Shown here: positions 48,308 to 61,900 of the stretch, piece by piece
Layout of the letters: every line of letters begins with the position of its first letter
Position numbering within the stretch: the stretch's first letter is position 1
NCBI GenBank assembly: GCA_965153455.1
Contig: OZ234502.1
Span: 13,733,495-13,797,494, forward strand
From: Sphagnum compactum
Lineage: Eukaryota > Bryophyta > Sphagnopsida > Sphagnales
Length of the DNA stretch: 64,000 bases
Reading direction: 5' to 3'
Notes under the pieces: model-generated
What the model was told of the DNA's origin: nothing
What the model saw: only the letters and a program-made list of their open reading frames with translations
Database searches by the model: none
Program-made: the position numbers and the translations under genes

Positions 48308-50000
48308 CTATGCTTGAATTGGCTTAACCCCTGACTTCCCTGCCATGGACGTCAGGTAGATTGTCCACACAAAGGAGCAGCAATTATTGAACAACACCTG
48401 ATCCAAACCAGCAATGTGTGATTACATTCTCCATTTCTACTTTGAGATTGAAATTTGAACTTTGAGATTGCTGAACACATTTGAGTGATGAGAAATCCTT
48501 TATTATTCCAAACAAATCCATTATTATTGTACAAAATAATAATTCTTTGCAATTACTATGTCCAAACCTCAACTGTAAGCCATAAGTGTTCTATGTGTGT
48601 TTTTGCAACTGAAAAAACAGCAAATTCCTTGCAGCAATTGCTTGGTAAAATTTGAAGGGGCATGTGAAAAGCTAGTGGCAATTATCTGATACCGCTCACT
48701 GTCTTAATGCATGTCTTACTAGATGCAGTAACATTAAATTTCCAGTTCCTGATCTGCAACTTCCTTGATGTGAATGAATCATCAACTAGGTACCAATTTT
48801 TCATACCTGGAGGCGGACTGGGAAGTAACGAAATGTGATGAAGTCAAGCAAGGGCCAGAACATAAGTCCATGTTGCCAAGTGGGAAGCAAGTCACGCTTG
48901 AGCCTGTCTAGAATTTGTTGACCTCTCTCTCCTACATCTCCAACATGAAGAACCCCAAAATAACCATTTGGCCATACTTTTCAGCTTCTTCATCAAAACC
49001 ATCTATCTAAGTGTTCTTCAAGCGAAAAAAAACCACATTCCACAACAGAAGTACAAAACTACTCTACAGAAGTAATCACAGAAGAATAATCACAGAAGCA
49101 AACCTGTACCTAGTGGCAATTCTTCTTTCAACAGTGATGGGATGTTGAAGGATGCTATATTTCAAAGATGCATTCACTCAGAACAAATGGGTTCTTGTAG
49201 AGGTAGCTTCCAAGACATGGAAGACATACATACTGCATCAACAACCTAGGTTCAAGCAAGACAGGAGACAAGGGTTCTGTGTTGAAGATCTGACATCCTA
49301 CAGAATTGATGGGTTTGGTTGTTGTTGGTGCTCTGAGGTTGTGTTGCTACAGATTGATTTTTTTAACGTACCTTGAGCATAACCATTGACAGAGAAGAAA
49401 ATGGTGTTGAAGCATGGGCCGAACACCAGTTGTCCTAAGGACACTTTCTTCACTGTGCTCCAAATATCTGGATTTGGAAATGTCCGGGACATGAGATTGA
49501 ACCATAAATGAAGAGATGGCCCAGACATCAACAACCCTACTGCCAGCATGCGCATTGTCCTCCCCTTATCCCAATCTACTCTTGGCTCTCCTTTTGCAGC
49601 ACTCCATCTTGCAATGCCCTGATTATGATCCAGAACTCCATCAACTCACCCAGCCTCCCAGAACAACAACACAATTCCTTTGCACAACAACTAGACTCTC
49701 ATCTCAAAGCCCAAATTCTCTCATTACAAGAAGAAAAAATCAATGAAGATATAAATACCCACATGTGTTGTTGTGGACTAAACTTCCTTCTTTCCTTGCA
49801 AAATCCAGTTTGTGAAAAAACACAGTTTTTTGTTGAGAGAGAAAGTTTGTTCATGTTGCAACCTGAGCTGTGATGTCAGAGGCTGTAAAGAAAATGGCAG
49901 CAGTTACACTCTTGGTGGACATGGGATTCTTGTCTAACATCCTCAAGTACCATGTTCGAAAGCCACCAGAGGAGGATTCTGTTGATGGGTGGTTGCTGCT

Positions 50001-50034
<34 letters not shown>

Positions 50035-50282
50035 ACTCCTCCAGAACTGGAAACACATCGTCGACCACCATGACCACCATTGTTATAGTTCCCTGTTTCC
50101 AAAGTATGTCTTGCCGATAGTTTGGAAGAATTCTCTGCAGCAACAGCAGCAAAGTGGTGTCGAACTCTATTCCAATTCTGGTGTGGATCATAAAAGGATT
50201 GTTGCAATCTGCTAATTCTTGAGGAAAAGAGCGGATTCAAGCGCAAGAGATGACGGCCACTTTGCCTTGTGAGTCTTTGCAT
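48308..50282 (-). CDS. MPV17/PMP22-family membrane protein, probably mitochondrial, four exons
   Basis: Exons (plus coordinates): 50282-49863, 49618-49372, 48931-48807 and 48397-48308. All introns are GT-AG and the phases agree, giving 293 residues and a TAG stop. Residues 1-60 are rich in Arg and Ser and poor in acidic residues (MQRLTRQSGRHLLRL...), like a mitochondrial presequence. A poly-Ser tract follows, encoded by a (TGA)n run on plus. The family domain runs from about residue 108: TWYLRMLDKNPMSTKS and SDITAQ in exon 1; GLLMSGPSLHLWFN, LGQLVFGPCFNTIFFS and AQG in exon 2; RLKRDLLPTWQHGLMFWP and FITFRYFPVRLQ in exon 3; NNCCSFVWTIYLTSMAG in exon 4. Members are four-span inner-membrane (or peroxisomal) proteins, and yeast SYM1 and animal MPV17 affect mitochondrial metabolism and DNA maintenance. 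The transport role in plants is uncertain. It is on the same strand as POLA1 with 2.7 kb between them, with no sign of cotranscription. The join of exon 1 to exon 2 is the least certain. Confidence 0.9.
50001..50033. repeat. (TGA)n trinucleotide repeat coding poly-Ser in the MPV17-like gene
   Basis: About ten or eleven TGATGA units on plus read as consecutive Ser codons on the minus strand, between the presequence and the membrane domain. Length variation would change only the linker. Confidence 0.9.
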
Positions 50283-50299
50283 ACTTCCTTGTCTCCTAT

Positions 50300-50665
50300 G
50301 CTCTTCTTCTTCTTCTTCTTCACTTGGCTATTGCAATGTGCATGTGTTCTTGTTCTTGTCTTGTCCTTCTTCACTTGGCTACGGCAATGTGCATGTGTTC
50401 TTGTTCTTGTTTGTTTGCACTTAGCTATGGCAATGTGCACACATGCTCTTCTTCTTGTTCATGCTCTTCTTCACTTGGCTATGGCAATGTGCACACATTC
50501 TCTTCTTGTTCTTCTTGTTCTTCTTCACTTGGCTATGGCAATACTATGGCAATGTGCATGTGATTTTGCTCTTGTTGTTGTTCTTCACTTGGCTATAGCA
50601 ATCTGCACATATTCTCTTCTTGTACTTCTTCTTCTTCAATTGGCTATGGCAATGTGTGTGCAACG
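50300..50665. repeat. minisatellite just upstream of the MPV17-like start codon
   Basis: CACTTGGCTATGGCAATGTG-type cores start at about 50321, 50372, 50418, 50472, 50526, 50586 and 50638, separated by CTTCTTGTTCTT pyrimidine tracts (periods 46-60). The array begins about 20 bases from the ATG at 50282, so it occupies the leader or core promoter. The 147-codon plus-strand frame over it is a translation artefact of the repeat. Confidence 0.88.
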
Positions 50666-50803
50666 AAAGATGGTGCAAAACCAATTCATTTGAAAGGGGA
50701 AAACAAAACCGTCATCAACTTTTTGTAAAAAATAGAGGGGATGGAAAGAAGTTTATACAAATTACTTACCTAATCAGTTTATTTGGCTCTCTTTTGTGAG
50801 GAA

Positions 50804-51660
50804 GAGACTATGAAATGATGCAGTTTTCATTTGGTCCTACCACATTTTGAGTAGTGTTCACCAAGTGTTTCTTGGTGTGAACTGTGAGTTCATTGTTGGG
50901 GAACTTCATGGAAGATTTTCTATTTTACCTGGGTTGAACTTTGAACATTGTAGTTTTCATTCATCTGGTCATATATTTTGTTTTCTTAGCAATGTTTACT
51001 AGGTGTTATTGTAGTGTGAACTTTGAGTTCATTTCCGGGGAACTTCATGGAATGTTTTCTATTTTAATTACCTAAAACTTGTTGGAAGGAGAGAGATTAC
51101 TTCGTGGAATATTTTCTATTTTAATTAGCTAAAACTTGTTGTAAGGAGAGAGATTACGGAATAATGTAATTTTCATTCGATTCCATGTTTTGGGCATTGT
51201 TCATCAAGCGTTACATAGTGTGAACTGTGGGTTCAATTTGTGGGAACTTCATGGAACATTTTCTGCATCAACTGGTTTGAACTTGCCGTAATGAGTTCAA
51301 ATGAAGTTTGCACTAGACCCCCATTAAAGACAGAGACTATCCAAACAATGTAGTTTTCATTTGGTCTCACAATTTTGAGGAATGTTCACTAGGCTTTACT
51401 TATCGTGAAATGTGTTCATTCATTTCTAGAAGGTAACCAACCGCATTCAACATTTTCTGTTTTAACTTGTTTTGAACTTGCTGTAAAGGAGGAGAGCCAT
51501 TACATGTAAATGGAACATTATAAGGAATGAAGTAATTTCCCATTTGGTCCCAAAATACATTGGAGGACTATTCACTAGGTGTTTCAAATTCCTAGTGAAA
51601 ACTCCTTTCTGTGGAGATTCATGCAACATTTTCTATTTGAACTTGCCATAAAGGGAGGGA
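50804..51660. repeat. diverged tandem array, about five units of 140-205 bp
   Basis: Units begin near 50804, 50943, 51149, 51332 and 51493 with GAGA(C/T)TA..GGAATAATGTAGTTTTCATT. They continue GTTCACTAGGTGTT, GTGTGAACTGTGAGTTCATT, GGGAACTTCATGGAACATTTTCT and TTGAACTTG. The second unit has an internal 58-61 bp duplication (GGAATGTTTTCTATTTTAATT / GGAATATTTTCTATTTTAATT, about 51050 and 51108). No open frame is conserved between units. Confidence 0.85.
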
Positions 51661-52976
51661 GAGACTATTGCGATTACGTGTAGAGTAAAGTCCTTGGGGG
51701 CAGGTGTTTACAGGAATGAGAGTGCCACAAGCTGCAGCCAAGTCGGACCCAATTCCCATAAAACCTGCTCCTGAGGGCTTTTCACACAGCATAAAAATTG
51801 ACACGGTTCAAAACAAAAGAAATCCCATGATACCCACATATAAAAAAATTCAAGTCAGAAATTTCTAGGTTTTCAGGTCTGTTCTTTGCCATAAAATTGA
51901 TAGTTATCACCTTTTGCAACACTCATCAATGGAAGGAATGAGCAAGTCTTTAGTAGGTGATTGACGGCCTTGATAAACCACCTGGGTTAAATAGCCGGTC
52001 TAACCTCAAGTATGTAAAAAAGAATAACCCTGGGTCTAGTTATCAAACCTACGGAAGAAGGTAGGTAAGTTCTATGCTATAGGGTAGCTTACAATCCAGG
52101 GTCATTAGGGCCTTGGTCTAGGTCCAAGCTACATAAGGTTAGGCTTGAGGTTCATGTTTAGTGTGACTACTAATTAGTGCATGTTGTTCTTTGTATTGAT
52201 CAATGGAATTCTTCTCTCAAGTTTATTGTAACTTTCATGAATTAACATTAAAATTTTCTTTCATTAATATTAATATTATTCTAAATTTGTAATATAAAAC
52301 AATCGTATACACCTAACTAATATGAAAGGAGTAAGAACTGACTGTCCAAAGGACTTGCCTACTTTAAAGGATTGAAAAGTTTGATACCCTACCTGGACAT
52401 ATACTGATCCAGAGCAAGATGTAGGACCCAGTTTTACATCATGCTCCATATTGCCATTGAAGAAGTCAGACGAAAGCATGCTTGAATTTTTCCCTCAAAA
52501 TGAAGCATCTTCCAAAAACATAGCCATTGAAGACTTAAACTGCCAGGCTGAATGTCCGTTCAGAAATCAACAGGGACAAATGAACCTGGGTACAATAATT
52601 TCTCAGGTTTAGCATGCACAAGATTTACCCTGACATGTGACACTGCCCTTTGGCAGTGTAACATGCTTCACATACTGCTGGCCAATGTTATGGCCTCTTC
52701 ATTTTAAGGCTTGCTGACCTACTGTGTAAATATCAGGTACGCATCCAGTGACAGCTAATGTGGAACATTCTCTACACAATTTGAACCTAAGACTTTGAGA
52801 CTCATATTTACATGTCTGAATGTCAGGTTTAGCCAGTTAGTTGAAGAAGCATCCTGACAATGCATTACAAAGCTTTGCAAGCCAATGATACCTACTGATG
52901 AAACATTAAACTTAATCAGTGCATGCTTTCCTAACTGTGCTGATCAAAAAAATTGGAAGTGTCAGAGGTAGTCACC
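51661..52976. other. intergenic and 3' flank of POLA1
   Basis: No gene seen. GGTAGGTAAG occurs once at about 52060. The part just below 52976 should be the 3' untranslated region of the polymerase gene. Confidence 0.45.
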
Positions 52977-55900
52977 TCAGTTGACAGTGATACACAGTCG
53001 ATCCAGTTGCACCCACTTGAATGCACATCGGTTTCTTAACTGGTTTATGGTTTGTGCAGCTGCATCAACAGCTCCTCGCACTGATGCCAGCTTCTGCTCT
53101 GCGGCCAGCTTTACAATTGGATCTGCTACCTATTTTCCATCACAATAACTCATTGTCTTCAATCCCTTTGCTACCTCTATTCTCCGTACATAGCTACATA
53201 ACCTTCAATTTTGCAAACTGTCACTAGAAAGCTACCCAATAGATTTTCAGCTCAGCTACTTCAACCAAATGCTTGGATGAACAATGAGATTTGTCAGGAG
53301 ATGAACATCAAAATGAAAAGTCATATTGGAGGACACTCTAATAGAATGTATGGTCAGACAACTGCTGCTTACAGTATCAAGGGCTCGTGAGATGTCGAGT
53401 AAGCGACAGAAGTGTGTAAGCTGCTTATAGAGGTCAACCTCAGTATGCTGCATCAAGAAACTCCTCCACAATTGAACAATTTAGGTGTGATTCCATTCTC
53501 AGAAGATTTAGTGGCACACATTCAATGGCCTAGAATTCAGTGAATAATTCAGAAAGATAAAACAAGCCCAAAAATGAATTTAAGTATAAACTGTACAGAG
53601 TCGGAAGGAAGGGGGATAAGATGGAAAGTTAACCTGGCGACGGAGATGGCCATTACAGCCAGGATACTGGGGGCAGACACTACCTCTCTCAGAATCCCCC
53701 AGAACTTGTAATGTGACATTCCGTGTGATGTGGCCACACATCTCATCATCACACTACATCATTAGACAGAAAATCAGTTCACAAAACCAATCATCTTACT
53801 TATTACATGCACTCTTCAAACTGTGAAGTAGTTTACAATCTGAAACAAACTGAGCTGCAAGATCTTATCAAAATCTGATGGTCTTATAACATACCATCAT
53901 CCAGGCATCATAATACCGTGCAACAAATTCCTCTGCGCGTAGCTTCACCTGCATCAACATTGCAAGTTTTAAACTAAAAGTTTTGTCTCCTGCTACATCA
54001 CAATGGCTATTCTCTTCCTGCACAACTGTTGCCTTGCAGTGTGCCTGATTCAAATATAGCACTCTCCAAAATGGAATTTGTCCTTGCAAGTGAGGAGTGT
54101 TCATTGTCTCATCCACTCCAATAACTGTTCTCCAACTTTCCTGGACTGTTTTCTTCTATACATTAAATCTGATCTGTGCCACTCTTACTCTGCTTCTATT
54201 CCCAGGTGTAACCTGCTCTACGACATAGTCAAAGAGTCATTGGACCTTCCTACTCTCTAAGAAAGCCTGAAAAAAATGCCAAAAATGGTGATAATCTCTA
54301 ATTCTATCTTCCAACATGTTTTAGTTGCAGAAAAAAGGACACTTGGTACAGTACATTCCTGCACGTTGCTCACCTGATTAGCAAACATGGCAGGTGATGA
54401 TCGTTTCAAGCCACCAGCTTCACGGCAAGCAGGGCACTTCAGAGGGTCATTGTGTTCTGAATCACTGGCAGTAGTGGGAGCTGTAAGAAGCTTACTAACA
54501 CCTTCAAAGGCATACCTCTTGCAGCAATCTAAGCACACTAGCTCCAAGGGTTCACAATGCCGATACCTGCCCAACCATAAACTTGTGAGCTTTCAGTCCC
54601 ACTCAAATTGTTTCCATCAATATCACACCATCTGCTTGACCTGTTATTATCGTCCAGCTTGAGTAGCAGGCCAGGTACAGGAGGGGTAGAGCGTACTGGT
54701 CATCATCATCAAGAATAGCAGCAGAGGAGAGAAGTGCTTCATCCCTTGCGCTGGTGTTCGTAGTGCCCTGGCGTTGATGGAACTGGCACATACAAGCAAA
54801 AAGCACTCCTCAAGAGCAACTCAGACAAGACAACTGAACATGGTGAATCCTCCAAGGCACACTGATCACAGTTTGTATAGCACAGCCTAAGAGATGTACA
54901 TAAACTTGTCAGTCAGATGTGGTAATTCATCATAAATTGTTGCAGGAGATTGGGGATGGAGAAGTGAGTACACTGGACGCATCAAGCCCTAGACAGTCAG
55001 CAATATGAGCAGCATCAGTGCCCTCAATAGGTGCACAAAGTCGTGATACAACAGGATGTATCTGCACAACCATTTCACCTCATCTCAGGAGTAAAGTCGT
55101 TTTCATGGGCAACATATGGTTGGCACATCAGAAGATCTAGCTACTTCTAGCTCTTGGTGAGTAAAGACTTCTGGTGGTTCAAAGTACAAGGCATTTAAGA
55201 ATGAGCCGACAGCAGGTGATCAAGCAAAACCTGCTGAGAGATATAGTAGTCAATATCAATCAACCAGTTCCCACTGTCCTGCTTAAGTTCATCTGGATGT
55301 CTTGCTCGATCTGCAATTCCAACTGAGGGAGTTGCCTCAGAACCCTGGAACAAGAGAAGCCAAGATTCAATACTTTGAAAATGACATTTGTCTTTGACTG
55401 AGATCCTTTCAATGTTATCTACACACCAAAACAGCAGGATGAAATGTTAAACAGATGCCAAACCTGCTCAATACAGATGATGTAAGGGACAGTATCGCCC
55501 ACACAGCAACCAATCCGATGCCCACTCTGTTTCCGCCTCAAAGCAACCTGCACACTCAAAATAGAATATGAGAGATTTGTACCTGGTGATCTCTGAACCA
55601 CATGTCAAAATGCCTAAACTGAAGACAAGGGCCAGAAGAGTAGGTGGTTACCTTGACATGAGGCTGGTTCTTAGCATCAGGGTAGTCCTCAGGTGGTTTC
55701 GTAAGGGTCTTGGTGATGATATACTTTTCTAGCTCTACTTGTCCACCCCGCATCTCCTCTTGCAACTGTGAATCAGCAAAAAGATTCTCAGCCAAAGTAC
55801 CTCTACTACCTGTGCAATAAATGATATTTACCCCCAATTCCCCTTTGCTTTCAACTCTTATCCCTTGTCATAGTGAAGTCTTCATGAACAACCCAACCTT

Positions 55901-58900
55901 TCTTAGCTGGGAATGAATCGCCTCCACTACATCTTCCCGTGACCTGCACAGCATCCACAATTGTCACTCCAGTTACACAGACATCATCAGAAAATAATAT
56001 AGCATAAATGCATGAGAAACCATATGAATCTTAATGAACAATTGACAACTGGGGTATACCTGCCAGACAATATTTGATCCAAGCAATAGTTTCCAATATC
56101 CTTTGACAGTGAACTCCAATCACGTCTGACAATGTCCAATCCTTTCTGTTCAATTACCTGCTCCCCAAAACATCCACCAACATACCTGTAGGTCAACAGA
56201 AATAAAAATAATAGTAGTCATGAGGGACAAATCTGGTACATTGTGCAGTCAACTTTGGATTGCACTTGATGGCAGCCTACTTCTTTCTTTTGACCAACAT
56301 CATTTTCTCATAACCCCATGCAGATCAGTGGGTTTGGATTTTTTTCTCACAAGGAACAGGGCTGGACCCTGGCATATATACCTCTCGCATTGTGCCATCA
56401 GAGTTGGATAGCACTTTGACAGCAGCATACTTCTTCTTCTTGAGCAACAACATTCGTTTGTACACCCCATCCATATCAATCTCCAAAAGCCTGTACTTCT
56501 TATTCACCTGTCATGTTCACACATATGTGTCTAAGATTTCAGCATGTTGGATGACAAAAGAATTGCTTTACTGAAGAGGGAGAACCTGTACCTCCTTAAT
56601 GACTTTGACGGCTATGTTCTTTGCAGCTGCAAGATCATCAAGTCCTGTGTGTATCATGATGGAATCTGTGTCACCATATATGACCTGTCCATCATGATCA
56701 AATTGCCAAACCTTCAATTTCTGGATAATGGTTGACTTATGAGTTCCAAAAGAAGTAATGCAGTCAAACTATGCTTGTTGAGAACTTTTTGTACAACCTC
56801 AGATGGTATCCATCTGAAGTCTCACACTCACAGTGAAGCAGAAACTTAAGCAAACATTCACTCCACATAAATAGAAACAATATCTAAAGGCTTGATGAAG
56901 TAACAATTCTTAAGAACTTTTGAAGTAAGCATTGTAGAATTGTGAGCACCTCCAGATTGAGTGTATTTTGGACAAGGTCCACTGTGCTCTGCAAGATCTC
57001 CCGCCCCTGCACACCATCTGAATGACCATGATGCACAACAGAAAAGATACTTGGAACAAAAACTTTTGCTGCACTACCCTGCCTGTTAAGAAATCTGGAA
57101 GTCACAAATCCAGATCTGAATAACCCAACTAACAGAACCACTAATCTGATACATTATCATAGGAGAGCTTCAGTACCTGTGAAGTGATGAGCTCTGCAAT
57201 TGGCTTTGCATAAAAGCGAGAATTTGTAAAGCCCAGACATCCATACATGCTGCCACAGCCAAAACCCAGCACCATTATACACACAAAGCCACCTATAGTG
57301 GCATGACCTCATATCTTGTATAATGAGATGTAGATGACACCAATACACTAAATGATAGTGTTTCCAGATTTATTCAAGAAGAACCTGTTGGCAGTAAGTT
57401 TGAGGGCCTGCTGCTGAATGTCTAGCTGTTGGTATTTAAGAATGTCTGAAGTGCGCTTCAGCCAACCTTTGACCTGCTTCCTCCTCTCTACTAATCCCTT
57501 CAAAACCTGTCCCATGAAAGGATTGCTTGCATTATCAGAGAAGGCAAAATGTTCACGATGAAATTGAAAACTCATTTTTGCATGAGCTTTTAAGACAGCA
57601 ATGGAAATGAGAAATAATGAGAAATACTGATAAGTGTAGGAAATATGAAGACCTGAGGAAGAACACCAGGTGTCTCACTGGATGGTAAGGTTGGGATAGA
57701 TCCATCATTAGGTCGGTCCACTGTTGTAAAACATACATTATACTCCTGCATGGCCACTTAATATTAGACGTCCACTATGCAGAAACTGAAATGCAGTGAC
57801 ACTGAAAGTAGCATTAGTGATCCCTTAATGACTACAACTGCTATTGACTACATCCCAAGCAGACATAGAAATGGACTTGCCACTACTCACAAATCAAAAA
57901 ACAGGACAAGCCCAGAAAGAGCTGTATAGATGGTTAACAGATTCACCTGAATAATGGAAGGATAAAGGCTGTTGAAATCAAGGAGCAGGACAAATCTGTC
58001 ATAGAGACCCTTTTTAGGTTCGAGCACCAAGCCCCCAAGATATGCAGGGCCTCTTTTACGCTGCTTGCCAGTTGCATCACTTGGAGCAGCTTCTAATGGT
58101 TCATCTTCTTCACCCTCCATGCCCTCATCAGGCCGTATTGCATTTTTGCGCTTGTTTGCTTGATTTTCCTTCTCACGCTGTGAAATTTTGTCAGGCACGA
58201 TGAATTTACGGATGTGAAACTCATGAAGCAGAAGATATTCCACTCTCTGTGCTCTTGCTCCCTGTCACCGCCCAGACAGCCAAATTCTTGGATTACACCC
58301 CAACAAAACCTAAAAACAGTGCATTTCATGCAGTCTCAATCACAAAGCAGATATTCTGAGTTGATCTGACTACTCATCAGTTGGGTACGAGTTGTCAAGC
58401 TAGTAGTAATTGCAAAATAACAATAGCTGGCGATGAGTCTTCAGCCCATCAATTAGCACGATATAGCTACCTGAAGGGTCCTACTCCACAAGTTACCGCT
58501 GATGTTGGTCAGCTGCCGGGTCAAAGGCAACACACTGAGATGGAACATCAGTCCCAATGCTAGCCATGCATCTGTTTCTCCTGACTCAATCTGCAATTAA
58601 TTACAAAAGATGGGAAAAATCAGAATGGATTGCATCCAGATTCCAGTCAAAAGACCAACTGCTCATTCATCTTGAAGTAGGTCATAAAATGTATGCACTA
58701 TAAGTTGTAGCTTGGGGATGTGTGAAAAGGAGAGTGGACAAACCAGTTCCAAAAGAGTTGTAGATGCTTGGTACATGCCCAAAATCTCCGAGGGCACCAA
58801 CTCCTTTCTGTCTCGACCCAGCTGGCTCTTTGATAGTGCTGTAAGAGTATAGCTAACCTGCACTCACCATATACTACACTTCATAATTGCTAATCTTTTC

Positions 58901-61900
58901 AACTTTCCAGATATCTCTTTTTTCAATCAGTTGCAATCGCAACATCAATGGTTGCAAATATTGTTCCCAGGTACACATGGAAAATTACCTCTCTCAAAAG
59001 CTCACGAGATGACACATATGTGTCACAGAGAAGGCGGCCAGCAATGCAAGCCATTGCACCCGGACCAGCACCAGCACCAAAAGTTGCACCACCTCCAGTA
59101 AGGCGGGGCATCTGTGAGCGCTTTAACCTCCCTACTTTGGACCACATATCGTTTGCTACTTTGCAGGCCTGTACAAAAAGATTACAAATTAAACCTCCAA
59201 AAATGGCCTTGGGTTTATGGTCCAAAGTTCAGAGTCCACTATCTGTGAACAAAACCTCCATAACCACAATTTGAAGGTAACACAAAAATGAGTGCAGTCA
59301 TAACCTTATGAGAGTCACTCACAATGTGTCAGACCATCACCTTTGTCATGAATTGCAGTGAGGAGCTGCCATGACTACCCACTGACTTCATCAGCTCCAT
59401 GGTCTCATGGATGTAGATAGTATATAACAATCATCCAAAAATCTGGGCAAACCAAAGTTCAGAATCTAATTCCTCTTATTTGCAAAAGCAACAAAGCAAG
59501 GATTCTTAACAAAGTTCACCAAAACTTGATTCTGGATTTATACGCACAAACTACGCATGACTTCCACCATGAGAGATCAGGTTCTTACCTGCAGGCGATG
59601 CAGTAAGACATCAAGGTCAAAGCCTGAAATGTTATGGCCCACCAGCACATCAGGGTCAACCTGATGCAATTTGATCATAAGATGATTCAACAGCGCTCTC
59701 TCACTGCAACCCAGCCCTCTACCCTCTGGATCAGCAACTGCCACATTTTCCCTTGTCATACATCCTTAGGTTGCCTCAATGTATTTGCTGCTTGGAAAGT
59801 TCACATCAAATGCAATCAGACCTGCTTTCAGAGCTAAGAACAGTACAACCCGCTTTGCTGTTTATTTGTGTGACTTCTGACATGAATCCCATAGGGAAAA
59901 TACCACCATCCAGCTTGCGCACAATGCTGAAGTGGCTCAGCATCTCTGGCTTGTTCCACTCTGCTAGTGGCATGGGCATGTCAACCTGTTCATGCCCCAA
60001 ACCAATGCTTGTCATTTCAAACCTCTGACCTGAACTATGAAACTGTGGCATTTTCTAGCTGAATTGCAGCGTTACACTTTTGCTCAGCTAATGAAAGGTG
60101 GTGGTAACAAATGGACATTGTGTACCTTAACTTGCTTGCAATAGACCACAGAGACAGAGGCAACTTCGTTGACATTATGCTTGTGATTCATGACAGTCTT
60201 AAGATTGATGGCAGCCACCACCAGTGGTGGTATCTCTCCTGGGCCCTTTCCTGGAGGAGCCACCATGATATTCTTTGGATCCTCCACAGACACCTCCAGC
60301 TTACACCAGCTTACCTACACACCGAAAAGATACCTCCACATTATGATCTGTATACTTCCAATGAAGTTGCCTGGCCTGTGCAGCTTCACAAGAACAAGCT
60401 CAAGTAATCCCAATCATACTCATGTGACTGGAAGATTAAAAGCTCAATACCTGTGAAGAGCCAGTGCAACGCTGAGGATTGTCAATGGAGAGCCAGCAGG
60501 GCCCTTTCATTTTCCTCTTAATCAAAAGAAGCTCCATCGCACTGCCAACCCAATCAACAACCAAAAGATCCAACCCCAGATCACTCATTCCAATATTTCT
60601 CTGGATCCAATAGATCCGTGCACTGATGATGAGACTCTGAATGTGAATCCTTGAAATTAAGAAAAGGATGCAACTCAAGTGGAAGATAAGACTTGAATGA
60701 CAATACCTTGTGCGTGTCCCAAAAAGTTTCACAAAATTCTTCCCCTTGAGATCCAAAGGGAGAGGTGGATCCTGCAGGGAACAGCACAAAACACACTTCT
60801 GAAAACCTAATACAAGATATCCATAGATATCATTCAAGCTATTAAATAATAATGTGAAATTGAAGGGCCTGGAATAGTGCAGCTTGGAACCTTGAATGGG
60901 TAACTGAGCTTCACAAAGTAGTGCTCACCAGTCGCCACCTCTGAGCTGTCAAAAGCATATGAGCGCTGCCACAGGCACAGGTGGAGCTAGGTGAGAGAAA
61001 GAGTTTTTAACTGGATGCCCTTCCTCTAAAGCAGGAACAAAGGAATTGGGCTTTGAGACAATCTGGGAGAAATACCTTGACAGGGTGCATGCTGAACTTA
61101 ACCACATCCATGTCCATAAGCTTCTCAGCCAGCTCCTGCTTCAGTCCTGTTGCAAGCTCCTGCAACATGGGTCCAAAACTGCATCAGCAACTGCTTAAGA
61201 CAAATAAAAAGTTACAAATTCAACAGGTACAATTACAATTAGACAAGAGACTGGTCTTATACAAGTCAGAGGGACTGAACCTGGAGCTTTGCATTTAATG
61301 CTGATGTCTCAACTGGGCCACCTGCATTGGCTGCTTGTTCAAGTTCTGAAAGAACATCCAAGGGAAATACAGAGGGTGCTGGCACAGCAAACACACAACG
61401 CTGCATGTTGTGAACCACCACACAACAGCTCTCATACTTGTCCCCAACCAGCACCTGCAAGAACTTTCCATCCAGCTTAAGCACACTTACATAGGACAAG
61501 GTCAAAAATGACAATAAGAAATACTGCACATAATGATGGTTCGCATGACAAGCACCTTTCCAAAGAGGTAGAGACTGCCAGGACTAGCCCCGAACGCTTC
61601 TTCATGAGCATCAATGAGGAAGAATGAGAGTCTGCCACTAGCATCCAAAGGCAAAGAATTGGCATCAGATGTAACTGCAGCCTTCTTGACACCTTCCTCT
61701 CCCTTCATTGAATTCTTATCTGTTCTCCGCTTGGTGACTCCCTTGCTTATTGTTTGCCATGCTGCTGTTGCCCCCTTTCCTGTGTCTACAACTGGTGTGA
61801 TTTTTGCATTCAAACCAGTTAGAGCCTCCTCTTTTCGTGATGGTGCCACCTCTGGTGCATCACTACCATCAGAGAACTTCTCTTGTGCCATCATTGCCTT

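Noticed and set aside
50250-50693. 147-codon plus-strand frame with Leu/Cys/Val-rich sequence
   Set aside because: It is the translation of a 46-60 bp minisatellite upstream of the MPV17-like gene; the repeat explains both its openness and its composition.
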